Below the pieces are notes generated by a model. The model worked only from the letters and a program-made list of their open reading frames with translations, had not been told where the DNA came from and made no database searches. Made by a program: the position numbers and the translations under genes. A DNA stretch of 64,000 nucleotides from Paraburkholderia lycopersici (lineage in GTDB: Bacteria > Pseudomonadota > Gammaproteobacteria > Burkholderiales > Burkholderiaceae), in the NCBI RefSeq assembly GCF_900096975.1, contig NZ_FMYQ01000007.1:124001-188000 (forward strand). The letters run 5' to 3'. Shown piece by piece: positions 1-8,542 of this stretch (positions are counted from its first letter, which is position 1; each line of letters starts with the position of its first letter).

Positions 1-1
1 A

Positions 2-1192
2 GTGCTTCCGGAGGTGAATGGGCAGGTACTGTTTGGAGTGCGCCAACCAGCAGCGGAAGATTTGGGTATCAAGGTTTTTCAATACAAAGATGAGACCGAG
101 AGTACTCGGCTATCACTCGGATTGGCGTACCGAATGGAAAAGGGTCGGGCGACGTTTATGGCGGCGGCCGGCCAGTCCATACTCGGAATGATGGGGGGTA
201 TTCACGTACCTCGAACAGGCGTTTGCGGCTTTGCTGTGCCGGTCCGTGTCGGTCCGCTCTGCATCGACGTAATGAGGGTGGGCTTCTACGTAGCAAATGC
301 GCTTACACCACAAGGATTCGAGTTTTCTATCGATAGGCGGCAACTCATCCATAATCGCGCAGCAGAGAAGTTTGTCGCAGATGCGCAGCGCATGTTCCAC
401 AAAGGGTATCGCGATTTCCTCAAGGCGAGCGGGTCGTATACTCCAGACGTTATTTACGCCTTGGCTGAAGAAGCCGCATCGCACGGAGGAAACGTCTATG
501 ACGTGTTTACAGAAAATGAGTTGGCCACGGCCATGCAGGATTTTGCAGACCTAATTTCCCTAAAATTAATTCCTGTGACACAACGGGTTTCGTTTGATGC
601 TGCAGAATCAAATGCGAAATATCTGAGTCTAAGAGAACTTTCCAAGCAAAAGGGAACGATATTGTGTTTTCAGGCGACCCGCAGTCCAATGCGATTGGGT
701 CAAGGACCATATATCAATGTGGAAAATCGACAGTCGCTTGAGCTCGCCTACGCTTTTGTGCAGCGAGGAATGGCACAGGCCTCAGATGTGCCGTTATATC
801 TAGCACCTCCAAATCGCTCGTTTTCGATGTTGTTCGACAATGATTCAACCTCGACAGTGAACGTCGTCCCGGCTGCGCAAGGGCTGGACGCCTGCGTGTT
901 GAGCGTTGACTTGGAGAGGGTGAATTTTGAGGAGCCACCCGCGGACGTCATCGCCGAAATTCGTGGACCATGGACTGGCGCTATATATTGGCGGGAGTTT
1001 TCAACTCCGGACGCAAAGCCGTATGTCTTTCTTGGTCGACATCGGGTCTTGGTGCAGCGAGGTTCTGAGCTTCAAGCACATCTTCAGGCGCTCGCGGACG
1101 CAGGTCGGTTTTCTGCTCTTGCTGACACCGTGAATCTTTTGAAGGAAGACGAAGCCGGACATCAACCTCCCACGCTGACACATCTTCTATGA
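2..1192 (+). CDS. Unknown protein, 5'-truncated by window edge
   Basis: The frame is open from base 2 to a TGA at 1190-1192, and no start or ribosome site precedes it, so the real gene probably begins outside the window. The visible 396 residues are soluble, with no membrane segment or signal peptide. Base composition is clearly lower in GC than the right-hand half of the window, as for its neighbours. I do not recognise the family. A stretch near residues 100-145, with a basic FSIDRRQLIHNRAAEKF segment, faintly recalls the middle region of Hsp90-like proteins, which would fit the GHKL ATPase next door, but this is only an impression. A 234 bp gap containing a stem-loop separates it from the next gene, so it may be a separate transcription unit. 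Confidence 0.6.
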   Translation: MLPEVNGQVLFGVRQPAAEDLGIKVFQYKDETESTRLSLGLAYRMEKGRATFMAAAGQSILGMMGGIHVPRTGVCGFAVPVRVGPLCIDVMRVGFYVANALTPQGFEFSIDRRQLIHNRAAEKFVADAQRMFHKGYRDFLKASGSYTPDVIYALAEEAASHGGNVYDVFTENELATAMQDFADLISLKLIPVTQRVSFDAAESNAKYLSLRELSKQKGTILCFQATRSPMRLGQGPYINVENRQSLELAYAFVQRGMAQASDVPLYLAPPNRSFSMLFDNDSTSTVNVVPAAQGLDACVLSVDLERVNFEEPPADVIAEIRGPWTGAIYWREFSTPDAKPYVFLGRHRVLVQRGSELQAHLQALADAGRFSALADTVNLLKEDEAGHQPPTLTHLL

Positions 1193-1295
1193 CTTAACAA
1201 GAATTCGTAATGCGACGATTAGCCCGTTGAACAACTAGAAGGTGCCAGAATCGTCAACATTATGATGCATTACTGTCAGCATTTAACGTATTAGG

Positions 1296-1318
1296 CTGGG
1301 GCCGCTTTCCGGCCCCAG
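1296..1318. terminator. Stem-loop between the first two island genes
   Basis: An 8 bp perfect inverted repeat (CTGGGGCC and GGCCCCAG) has a 7-base loop. It lies about 100 bp after the stop of the first gene. The following bases are not T-rich on either strand, so a rho-independent terminator is possible but weakly supported; it could also be an mRNA-stabilising hairpin or an operator. Confidence 0.3.
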
Positions 1319-1426
1319 TTGACCACGACTCACGAATTCAGCAATTGACCGGCGTAGTCGGGGCGGGATGAAGCGGCGAGTTCGAGTTTCGACGGGGAAC
1401 ACAGGGATGCAGAGGCGGGGAGAACC

Positions 1427-2614
1427 ATGATTTCGATTCCACAAGCTGTCAGCCTCAAAGAGATAGAAGCGGCTTACCCAACTCTTTCGTCTGGGCAAAC
1501 GCTGCGTCTTCCGATGTCCCTGAAGTTCGGGGGAGGCGTTGGTGTTACCGGCTCGCTCATACAGCTATCCGCAGAATGGTCGCGTAGCGTGGAGGTGCCG
1601 ACTTTGCGTCTCTATGGAAAGGAAACGGCTGCTGTTGCTGAGGCCGTGGCCAAGGAACCGCATAGTATGGCCGCAGCATACTTCGCCAGCGCTATCGAAT
1701 CGGCGAGTGGAGAGGCGATTACCACGCGCGACGCTCTTGGAGATGTCGTCGCACGAATTGCTGCGATGCAATCCGGCCGCTTCAGAGAAACAATGCATGG
1801 CAGAGGTGCGTTTCTTGGCAGTTTCTCCCGTGCGAAAAATGAGTTCCTGATACCGCTCTACTCGAGGCCTGAACTCGGCGCCGTTCGCTCCCGAGATGAG
1901 TTCATTACCCTAACCTCGCGAATCATCGAGGCATGTGCGCCGGGAGCGGAACGCCATATGGACGACGCGACGCGCGTCACGTTGGGCACACTCATATACG
2001 AACTCTTTCGGAACACTGACGAGCACGCAACGACAGACGAGGAAGGACGACCATATTCGAAGAACCTGCGTGCGGTAATGGCGAAGTTTATCTCGTACGA
2101 CGCGAAGACTGCGGCCACACACCTCGGCGAGGATGACCCCCGGCTTTCATTCTTTCTCTTGCACAACATTGCAAACCGCCGCACGTCGAAGAAAGGCGCA
2201 GAAGAACGCTGGCAGAATAGCCAGTTTGCGTTTCTTGAACTTACGGTGCTCGACACCGGACCAGGCTTGGCCCGTCGTTGGTTTTCGCGGCGACAGCGCG
2301 GCGGCGACAAGATTGAGACCATGTCAATTGCGCAGGAAGTTTCCCTCGTTCAAGAATGCTTCGAGCTCCATGCGACTACGAAATCGACCGCCGGCAGTGG
2401 CGCCGGACTTTCGTACGTGTTGCAAACACTTCAACGGCTTAATGCATACCTGCGTTTGAGGACCGGACGAGTCTGTCTCGTTCAAGATTTTTCGTCGCCG
2501 AAGAATGAGGCGTCGTTTTCTGCGCAACATTGGCTTAAGGAGCAGCCAGAACTCCCAATGACGGCGGGCGCTTGCTACTCCATCGTCGTGCCACTTTCGA
2601 AGGTGCTGCTGTGA
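1427..2614 (+). CDS. GHKL-type ATPase (histidine-kinase/Hsp90/MutL fold), unknown role
   Basis: This 395-residue protein starts at an ATG preceded by GGGGAGAACC. Its C-terminal half has the three signatures of a GHKL ATP-binding fold: an N-box at about residues 186-200 (ELFRNTDEHA), a G1 box DTGPG at 276-280, and a G2 box GSGAG at 323-327. There is no dimerisation/phosphoacceptor His domain and no receiver domain, so it is not a normal sensor kinase. The first ~150 residues are an unrecognised domain. The next gene starts inside its stop codon (GTGA overlap), which implies translational coupling and a shared function. Orphan GHKL ATPases in mobile islands are often NTP-dependent sensors in defence systems. 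That role is an inference here; the ATP-binding fold itself is well supported. Confidence 0.8.
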   Translation: MISIPQAVSLKEIEAAYPTLSSGQTLRLPMSLKFGGGVGVTGSLIQLSAEWSRSVEVPTLRLYGKETAAVAEAVAKEPHSMAAAYFASAIESASGEAITTRDALGDVVARIAAMQSGRFRETMHGRGAFLGSFSRAKNEFLIPLYSRPELGAVRSRDEFITLTSRIIEACAPGAERHMDDATRVTLGTLIYELFRNTDEHATTDEEGRPYSKNLRAVMAKFISYDAKTAATHLGEDDPRLSFFLLHNIANRRTSKKGAEERWQNSQFAFLELTVLDTGPGLARRWFSRRQRGGDKIETMSIAQEVSLVQECFELHATTKSTAGSGAGLSYVLQTLQRLNAYLRLRTGRVCLVQDFSSPKNEASFSAQHWLKEQPELPMTAGACYSIVVPLSKVLL

Positions 2615-4845
2615 AAGGCTACTTCACTTTCGACTGCACGTTGCCGACAGGTGGTCCGATTCGCAACTTCCACTTCCTCTTCAAGCCGCCCGGAAAGCCG
2701 AACGAGTCACATCTTGCGGACGCCATCGACAACGGGATGAAGACTGTAGCGGCACCGGACGTGATGGCTATTGTGTGCACAGCGGAAGAAGCAGACGCAA
2801 TTAAGGATGGCTTCCGGCAGCAGCCGATGCTAAAGCAGGCAGCAGAGCGAACGTCGACAAAGGTCTGTCTTTGCATCTGCACGTTCGAGCACGGTGGGAC
2901 GATTCGCCTTTTCCACCAGGTTACTAACAAGATTGCTGGACTAAAAACAATTTTGAAGGGGCAGACAGCTGCGATTCGCGCCGCTGGTCTTAGCAAGCTG
3001 TTCGCTGCTCCTCATGTGCTTGTCAATGCTCCGCCTGGATTTACGTTCGTAAAGCCGTCCCAAAAGCGGTCACAGCACTTCTTGAGAGCAGAAGAGGCAC
3101 TCACAGAAGTCGAGAGTGTTCAGTTCCTCGCCTTTTCTTTGCTACAGAGGCTCAAAGAGCGGGCTGACGTTTGCCACGGGCACCTCGATGTCATCTACAT
3201 CGATTCGATGGGCATTGCGAGCGTTGCATACGCGTTGCGCGACATGTATTGCGCGATGTACGACGCTCCTCAACCGCGGGTAGTCAGCTTTCACTCACAC
3301 GATGGCCTCAATGAAATCGATGTGCCGTTGTTTGGCACGTCGTTCTGCATCATCTCGGCATCCTCGTCGTTGAACCTTGAGCGAGATTGGCAAGCAAGGA
3401 CACAGTGTCATCGAGCGGAGGTGGTCACCCTCCTTACACTTCAGGGCACCAAGGGAGCTGAGAATGCACTGTTCGCTTTGCCGCAGCCCAACGGCGAGGA
3501 AGAGGGCACTACGGCGGAGCATCTCAGAGACCTCCCCATCGTTGGCGAGCGGTTTGCACCGGCCGAAATGCAGCCTAAAAAGGTTTTGCTTCGCGGAAAC
3601 CATAAGCCCACCGACGCTGAGTCATTTTGTAAGGCGTTCACAGCGACTGGGCGGCTCAGTGTCCAAGGTATGAGTGGAGGGTCCGATACAGTTCGGCCTA
3701 TCTATCTCGATGGAACGAATCTGACCGCGACGGATGGGTTTGACAAATATCTTGGCGAAACACTAAATCAATACACACCTGCCTCTGTTGCGGCAATCAT
3801 CCATCAACACGATGATGCGTCGTTGGCGTTGGCAAACGAGTGTGCGCAGCGTTTGCGAACGGTCATGCAACGCGCTAGTGCATTGCCCGTGATTGGCGAG
3901 CAGGACATCTCTCCAGAGGGAGGGCAGTTCGGGCGCTACAGTGGTTTGCTAATTGTGGCAGCAGTTATTGGGCGTGGGACAAAGCTCCTCTCTATCAGTC
4001 GCGACCTTAGAGACCTGCATGAGGGAGCCCGGACGTATTTTGTCGGCGCGCAAATTGCGGAGACATCGAATCAAATTTTAGTCTTGAAGCAGAACCTGGA
4101 GTACTCGGCGACGAAGGCTAGCATCCAGATTCGAAGATTCCGTCAAATCGCAGGGGGAGCACGGCTAGCGGATTCATTCGAGAGCGAATCAAGACTCATG
4201 CAGAACGTCGGGTCGGCGTTCGGGGAATCATACAAAATCAGGCTCAGTCGCATACGAGGCAGTATTGGCGGAATGACGGGGAATGCATTCCTTGGCCTGG
4301 ACGCTTATCTAACTGAGCCTATGAAGCTGCGGCGCGACTTTGCTTTCTGGTCATTCAAGTACGACGAGAACAATGCCGGTAATGCCGCGAGCGTCTTTGC
4401 GATGGTTGGTGCCATTCTGCAGAACGCAAGGGAGGACAAGGCGCTAAAGGCATCTATGAGTCTGTCCACCGATGCCTTTCAGCAAGTGATATTGGACCCA
4501 GAGAATTTCACACGCTATAACGACGGTGTCATTCAGGCAGCTATGCTCCGCTGCGCGGTGCCCGGTGAACTCGACTACTCGAAGGAGACTGATTCGAGCC
4601 AGTTCATGTTGGATTTGCTTATCAGCATATTCGAGCAGCACGACCGGAGGCAAGGCGAAGCGGCAGCGGAATTCGCGCTGGCGCTTTTCACAAAGAAGCT
4701 TAGGCTGCGCACGGAGCATCACGATGTTCTCACGAAGCACATGAGTGAACGGCTGGCATCAGAAACGCCGAGGCTGAGGCTCATTCGTGTGTTACTGGGC
4801 ATCGATTCAATGCCGGATAAGGATGGCTTGCCGCTGGGGTTCTGA
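2611..4845 (+). CDS. Large unknown protein with phosphoribosyltransferase-like patterns
   Basis: I chose the GTG at 2611, which overlaps the stop of the GHKL gene as GTGA, giving 744 residues; an in-frame upstream start at 2572 is less likely. Residues ~140-280 follow the order of an orotate-PRTase-like (type I) fold: FVKPSQKRSQHF (146-157), a hydrophobic strand plus small-residue turn DVIYIDSMGIASVAYAL (193-209), then FCIISASSSL (245-254) at the PRPP-loop position and AEVVTLLTL (269-277). The acidic pair normal in a PRPP loop is absent. A second similar pattern may lie at ~370-500, including LLIVAAVIGRGTKLLSISR. The C-terminal ~250 residues look helical and are unassigned. No signal peptide or membrane segment is visible. 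Pairing with the ATPase suggests an ATPase-sensor/effector couple; the PRTase assignment is tentative. Confidence 0.65.
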   Translation: MKGYFTFDCTLPTGGPIRNFHFLFKPPGKPNESHLADAIDNGMKTVAAPDVMAIVCTAEEADAIKDGFRQQPMLKQAAERTSTKVCLCICTFEHGGTIRLFHQVTNKIAGLKTILKGQTAAIRAAGLSKLFAAPHVLVNAPPGFTFVKPSQKRSQHFLRAEEALTEVESVQFLAFSLLQRLKERADVCHGHLDVIYIDSMGIASVAYALRDMYCAMYDAPQPRVVSFHSHDGLNEIDVPLFGTSFCIISASSSLNLERDWQARTQCHRAEVVTLLTLQGTKGAENALFALPQPNGEEEGTTAEHLRDLPIVGERFAPAEMQPKKVLLRGNHKPTDAESFCKAFTATGRLSVQGMSGGSDTVRPIYLDGTNLTATDGFDKYLGETLNQYTPASVAAIIHQHDDASLALANECAQRLRTVMQRASALPVIGEQDISPEGGQFGRYSGLLIVAAVIGRGTKLLSISRDLRDLHEGARTYFVGAQIAETSNQILVLKQNLEYSATKASIQIRRFRQIAGGARLADSFESESRLMQNVGSAFGESYKIRLSRIRGSIGGMTGNAFLGLDAYLTEPMKLRRDFAFWSFKYDENNAGNAASVFAMVGAILQNAREDKALKASMSLSTDAFQQVILDPENFTRYNDGVIQAAMLRCAVPGELDYSKETDSSQFMLDLLISIFEQHDRRQGEAAAEFALALFTKKLRLRTEHHDVLTKHMSERLASETPRLRLIRVLLGIDSMPDKDGLPLGF

Positions 4846-5134
4846 GCCGGTTGGGCGAAGTTTTCTTGTCGTCCACAAATGGGTGCGAACTATTGAAATC
4901 GGTTATTTAAAATTGAAAATGCGCGAATCATGATGATTTGCCGTGATTTTAGTGAATCTTCATGATTGGAGTTGGAATTCACGAAGATTGTGGGCACGTC
5001 GAAAATTCATTGAATTTCCGTGAATCGTTGCCTACGCTGAAGCATTGAATTTGTGCGTCTTCGTACTTTGCGTGGTTCTCGAGCCTTCCGTCTTATGAAA
5101 GGCGAAACAACAGGTCGTTATATGGGAGGTGCTT
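4846..5134. promoter_or_regulatory. AT-rich intergenic region with repeated GTGAATC/ATGATT words
   Basis: This 289 bp stretch has no gene. It is AT-rich and full of similar short words (CATGATT, CGTGATT, GTGAATC twice, TTCACGAAG). The best inverted repeat is AATCTTCATG at 4955-4964 against CACGAAGATT at 4980-4989, with one mismatch and a 15-base spacer. It probably holds the promoter and operator sites of the downstream small gene. No convincing -35/-10 pair could be placed. Confidence 0.35.
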
Positions 5135-5467
5135 GTGACGAATTCTGAATCCACTCTTGAGAGGAAACATCGCACAGTTATGGCGTTTCTCCGATACCTT
5201 GCCCATCATTCTGATGAGACGCGTCCCAAGGCTGTCGATTTTCAGAGGCAACTCGCGCAGTATCTTGGACATAGCCTGACGATAGACGCGACACAGTATT
5301 ACGTTGACCGGGCGTTTTCTCGTTCTGCGGTCACTTCGTCGACGCCGGCTCAGCGATTGACGCGCGAGCAGCATGAACTCGGCAGGTTGGGCGCGCTGGC
5401 CGCGCACCTTCACGCGCTAGATGAACAGCTCATCCCAGATAGAGCGCCGGTGGCGAGAGCGCGTTGA
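5135..5467 (+). CDS. Small hypothetical island protein
   Basis: A GGGAGG ribosome site at 5124-5129 is spaced five bases from a GTG at 5135, giving 110 residues; another in-frame GTG at 5129 overlaps the ribosome site and is less likely. The protein is charged and mostly helical in appearance, with no membrane segment, signal peptide or recognised motif. It ends in an Arg/Ala-rich tail. It follows the GHKL/PRTase-like pair in the same direction but 289 bp away behind its own repeat-rich leader, so it may be separately controlled. Function unknown. Confidence 0.55.
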   Translation: MTNSESTLERKHRTVMAFLRYLAHHSDETRPKAVDFQRQLAQYLGHSLTIDATQYYVDRAFSRSAVTSSTPAQRLTREQHELGRLGALAAHLHALDEQLIPDRAPVARAR

Positions 5468-5574
5468 AAAGGCGTTGAGGACACCCGCTCTGCCGGCTGG
5501 CCGGGGTTGCTCGCCTCGCGTCGGAATAGGTCATTGAGCCATCCTGTGGTCGCTGTGACATAACGGGGGGCAAT

Positions 5575-5877
5575 ATGAGATATCCGGATGTTCGTGACCG
5601 AGTCCCTGCATCCCCCTTTGGCTCGTTGGCGCTCTGGGAGGCGCTCGACGCAGTGGTTGTGGCGATTGTGGAATTTGTAGCAGCTGCTGGCGTTCCGCTG
5701 TGCGCTCTAGAAAATGCGACGACCGGGTACCTCGAACGGCTGCTGAAAATGGGGCACGATATGTTGCCCGTCGAAATCTACTGGAGCGGTCAGACTCGTG
5801 GGGAAGAGGGGGCTGTGGTGTGGGTGCCGCGCGACATTGGAGTTGACCCTGTAATCGCGGACACAGCCTCACACTAA
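5575..5877 (+). pseudogene. Small hypothetical gene, 3' end replaced by insertion sequence
   Basis: A clear GGGGGG ribosome site precedes the ATG at 5575. The frame encodes 100 residues, but the last nine codons and the stop (from about 5850) lie inside the left end of the IS element, so the native C-terminus is lost. Joining the frame at 5849 directly to the base after the right IS end (7161) would keep it open to a TGA ending at 7266, which may be the original 3' end. That rests only on frame continuity. The protein has a hydrophobic N-terminal third and no recognised domain. Confidence 0.45.
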
Positions 5878-6756
5878 GGTTGCTGAATCCATCGAGCGCC
5901 GAAACTCGCGGGGCGAGCGGTATTTCAGCGCGCTATGGGGATGCTTCTCGTTGTAATGCTCGAACGCGATGGCCAGGTTGCGTGCAGCGGTCTCTGCATC
6001 CGGCTTCGGCATGAAGGCGACGTAGTCGCGCTTCATGGTCTTTACGAAGCTCTCGGCCATCCCGTTACTTTGCGGGCTGCACACCGGCGTGGTCAATGGC
6101 TTCAGGCCTATGCCCACTGCAAACCTCCGCGTGTCGTCGGCCGTGTAGCCCGAGCCGTTGTCGCTCAACCACTCGATTTCGGATGGCGTATGCAGCGCAT
6201 TGCCGAAGCGATTTTCCACCGCAGCCAGCATCACGTCGCGCACAATGTCGCCGCTATGGCCCGCTGTCGTGGCCGCCCAGCTCATCGCTTCACGGTCGCA
6301 GCAGTCCAGCGCGAACGTTACGCGCAGCGGTTCGCCGTTATCGCAGCGAAACTCGAAACCGTCCGAGCACCAACGCTGATTGCTGCGCGCTACAGCCACC
6401 TTGCCGTCGTGGCGGCGTTGCGGCCGGGGTGGAATCGGTCGGCGCTCCATCAGCAGCCCGTGCGTGCGCATGACGCGATAGACGCGCTTGGCATTGAACG
6501 GCACCAGCCCAGCCGCAATGCGTTCATTGCGCAACGCGCCCCAAACCCGTCGATAGCCATAGCTGGGCAAATCGCCGACGACCCGGCGGATTTCCTCGAC
6601 CACGGCCGCATCGTCGGTCTGCTTCGATTGACGGCCATCGCGCCATGTCGCCGGACGCGACCGTCGTGCCGATACGTTCGAGCGCGACACGCCGAGAACT
6701 TCACAAACCAGCTTCACTGGTCGTCCTCCGGCAGCAAGGGCGAGTGCGCTATCCAT
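5869..6756 (-). CDS. IS2-group transposase catalytic subunit OrfB (DDE integrase)
   Basis: This 295-residue protein matches IS2-type OrfB along its length. It has an N-terminal HTH_21-like region ([13 protein letters not shown]) and then a retroviral-integrase-like catalytic core. The three acidic residues are visible in WCSDGFEF (first Asp), LSDNGSGY (second Asp) and [14 protein letters not shown] (Glu). The C-terminus has the typical [19 protein letters not shown]. It looks intact and is probably made as a frameshift fusion with OrfA. The reading frame runs to near the left IS terminus, as usual for this group. Confidence 0.92.
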   Translation of the reverse strand: MDSALALAAGGRPVKLVCEVLGVSRSNVSARRSRPATWRDGRQSKQTDDAAVVEEIRRVVGDLPSYGYRRVWGALRNERIAAGLVPFNAKRVYRVMRTHGLLMERRPIPPRPQRRHDGKVAVARSNQRWCSDGFEFRCDNGEPLRVTFALDCCDREAMSWAATTAGHSGDIVRDVMLAAVENRFGNALHTPSEIEWLSDNGSGYTADDTRRFAVGIGLKPLTTPVCSPQSNGMAESFVKTMKRDYVAFMPKPDAETAARNLAIAFEHYNEKHPHSALKYRSPREFRRSMDSATLV

Positions 6757-7109
6757 TTTTTTGCACGGCCATACTCGACTGCTTCGCGGAGAATCTCGTT
6801 CTCCATGGTCTTCTTGCCGAGCATCCGTTGCAGCTCACGAATCTGCTTGAGCGCATCGGCCAGTTCCGACGCCGGAACCACTTCCTCGCCAGCCTTGACT
6901 GCTAACAGGCTACCGTCCTGGTACAGCTTGCGCCAGTGGAACAACTGGTTCGGATTCACGCCGTGCTGGCGCGCAACCATCGAAACCGACTTCCCCGGCT
7001 CGAGGCTCTCCCGCACCATCGCCAGCTTCTGCTCCGCCGTCCAGCGCCGCCGACGCTCCGGGCCCGTCAACACTTCCATCACTTCCTGCCTGGTGTTAGT
7101 CAAAAACAC
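6714..7109 (-). CDS. IS2-group transposase subunit OrfA
   Basis: This 131-residue protein has the helix-turn-helix that binds the IS ends (about residues 20-60, including [20 protein letters not shown]). After it comes the leucine-zipper-like segment [20 protein letters not shown] and the group-typical ending [13 protein letters not shown]. The actual start may be the internal Met at residue 11 (MEVLTGPE), which matches the family better. Its 3' end overlaps OrfB by 43 bases in the -1 frame, with a run of seven A (6756-6762 on the complementary strand) at the start of OrfB. That run is a classical site for programmed -1 frameshifting to make the OrfAB transposase. Confidence 0.9.
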   Translation of the reverse strand: MFLTNTRQEVMEVLTGPERRRRWTAEQKLAMVRESLEPGKSVSMVARQHGVNPNQLFHWRKLYQDGSLLAVKAGEEVVPASELADALKQIRELQRMLGKKTMENEILREAVEYGRAKKWIAHSPLLPEDDQ

Positions 7110-7337
7110 AGTCTTATGCCTACCCGTTAGTTTAAGCGGGAGACTGTGTCCGGCGATTCAGGGGGCCGCTCCAGTGCGGTCCCTCGTACTCTCTAGGTCG
7201 GGTGTGACATTCATTGCTCTTCTTATTACCGAACAGGTAATCCCCGTTTGCACCAACGGTAGGTGATGCCCAGCAGCCGGCGTCAGTTTGGGGCGTCCCC
7301 TCACGAACCGCAATCGGTTGAAATAAAAACGGCGGCT

Positions 7338-7365
7338 ACACGAGCTTTCTCATTGAGGCTCGTGT
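7338..7365 (+). promoter_or_regulatory. Inverted repeat just upstream of methyltransferase start
   Basis: ACACGAGC at 7338-7345 and GCTCGTGT at 7358-7365 are perfect 8-base arms with a 12-base loop. The right arm ends one base before the GTG start at 7367 and overlaps the likely ribosome site GAGG (7355-7358). Folded in RNA it would partly mask translation; as DNA it is placed like the operators by which several C5 methyltransferases repress their own genes. Either role is inferred. Confidence 0.45.
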
Positions 7366-7366
7366 C

Positions 7367-8542
7367 GTGGCTGTATGTCAGCATTTCCATACCACCGAAT
7401 CGCTTTCGGACTCCCTGAATGCTTCGGCCTTGCCGGAGCGAAATGACCAAAAACTAACATGTGTTGAGCTCTTCGCCGGCTGCGGTGGCTTGGCTGCCGG
7501 ACTCCAATTGGCCGGCTTCGAACACAGCTGTATGGTCGAATCGAATCCAGTGGCATGTGAAACTCTGCGGCGTAATTTCAGACAATCGCGGAGCGGCAGC
7601 CATCCACTTGTCTTGGAGCAGGATGTCAGAACGATTCAGTGGGGTGACTCGGGTGAAGTAGCTTTGCTTGCGGGCGGCCCACCATGCCAGCCGTTTTCAT
7701 TTGGCGGATTGGCAGAGGGGAAACGCGATTCGCGCGACATGTGGCCGGAGGCGGTGAGGGCGGTGCGTGAATTACGGCCACGTGCATTCTTGTTTGAAAA
7801 CGTAAGAGGGCTATTGCGACCATCATTCGCGGAGTATCTTGATGGCATTGTCAATCGCCTTGCGTATGCGGGAGGTCAAAGAGGCCACAAAGCTCCTCTA
7901 TACAACGTCGCGGTTGTCTTGGTGGATGCCGCCGATTATGGAGTTTCTCAACGTCGACATAGAGTTTTCATCGGCGGAGTGCGAGCCGACTGTGGCACCC
8001 TGCGACCGTTCCCTGCTCCTACCCACAGTTTTAGACGGCTCGTTTGGGAGAAGTGGGTATCGGGCACATATTGGCACCGGCACGCGATATCGAGCCCCGA
8101 GTCGCACACGCCGACGCGCATCGAGCAATCAATTCTCCGCAAATTGCGAGACACAGGGTTAGAGCCTCAAGAAGGTGCTTGGGGTACGTGCCGTGATGCG
8201 TTTGCGGGACTTGGGGAGCCGATGCATGGCAGTAATCCGCTAAGGCACGAGCTCCGCAGAGGTGCCCGGCAATACCCCGGACATGCTGGAAGTCCGGTAG
8301 ATTCGCCGGCCAAGGCACTCAAAGCGGGGGCGCACGGAGTCCCGGGGGGAGAAAACGTGCTTGTTGACAGCGACCACAGCGTTCGCTATTTCACGGTGCG
8401 CGAGGCTGCACGGTTGCAGGGGCTACCAGATTCATTCATTCCATCGGGTTCCTGGAGCGAAGCGATGCGGCAGCTCGGCAATGCTGTGCCGGTACAGCTA
8501 GCTGAGGTCGCCGGTCGCTGGATACGAAGCTGCATCGACTGA
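7367..8542 (+). CDS. dcm: C5 cytosine-specific DNA methyltransferase
   Basis: The 391-residue protein transfers a methyl group from S-adenosylmethionine to C5 of cytosine in a specific DNA site. The conserved blocks appear in order: motif I VELFAGCGGLAAGL (residues ~32-45), motif IV with the catalytic Cys in GGPPCQPFS (~103-111), motif VI FLFENVRGL (~140-148), motif VIII YGVSQRRHRVFI (~190-201), and motif X QLGNAVPVQLAEV near the C-terminus. The target-recognition region between VIII and IX is ~130 residues. The start is a GTG; no in-frame ATG occurs before residue ~55. No restriction endonuclease, Vsr or HTH controller is visible beside it, so it appears solitary, although the unknown island genes could be partners. 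Confidence 0.92.
   Translation: MAVCQHFHTTESLSDSLNASALPERNDQKLTCVELFAGCGGLAAGLQLAGFEHSCMVESNPVACETLRRNFRQSRSGSHPLVLEQDVRTIQWGDSGEVALLAGGPPCQPFSFGGLAEGKRDSRDMWPEAVRAVRELRPRAFLFENVRGLLRPSFAEYLDGIVNRLAYAGGQRGHKAPLYNVAVVLVDAADYGVSQRRHRVFIGGVRADCGTLRPFPAPTHSFRRLVWEKWVSGTYWHRHAISSPESHTPTRIEQSILRKLRDTGLEPQEGAWGTCRDAFAGLGEPMHGSNPLRHELRRGARQYPGHAGSPVDSPAKALKAGAHGVPGGENVLVDSDHSVRYFTVREAARLQGLPDSFIPSGSWSEAMRQLGNAVPVQLAEVAGRWIRSCID

Larger units (their letters stand above)
5850..7160 (-). mobile_element. IS3-family insertion sequence, IS2 group (~1.3 kb)
   Basis: Two overlapping minus-strand transposase frames lie between imperfect terminal inverted repeats. The left end reads TGTAATCGCGGACACAG; the right end, read inward, is TGAATCGCCGGACACAG. 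Ends of TG...CA type fit the IS3 family. No target duplication is visible: the left flank is gaccc and the right flank is ggggg. Either the exact ends differ slightly or the flanks have rearranged. The insertion interrupts a small island gene and separates it from the cytosine methyltransferase gene. Confidence 0.85.

Noticed and set aside
5935..7266. Long open frame (443 codons) on the plus strand across the IS element
   Set aside because: It is antisense to well-supported transposase genes, has no family resemblance and no ribosome site; only its last ~34 codons outside the IS may be meaningful.
1427..8542. Possible mza-type defence system (MutL-like GHKL ATPase with cytosine methyltransferase)
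   Set aside because: The expected Z1 and AIPR-type components are not seen, and the methyltransferase is separated from the ATPase by two small genes and an IS.
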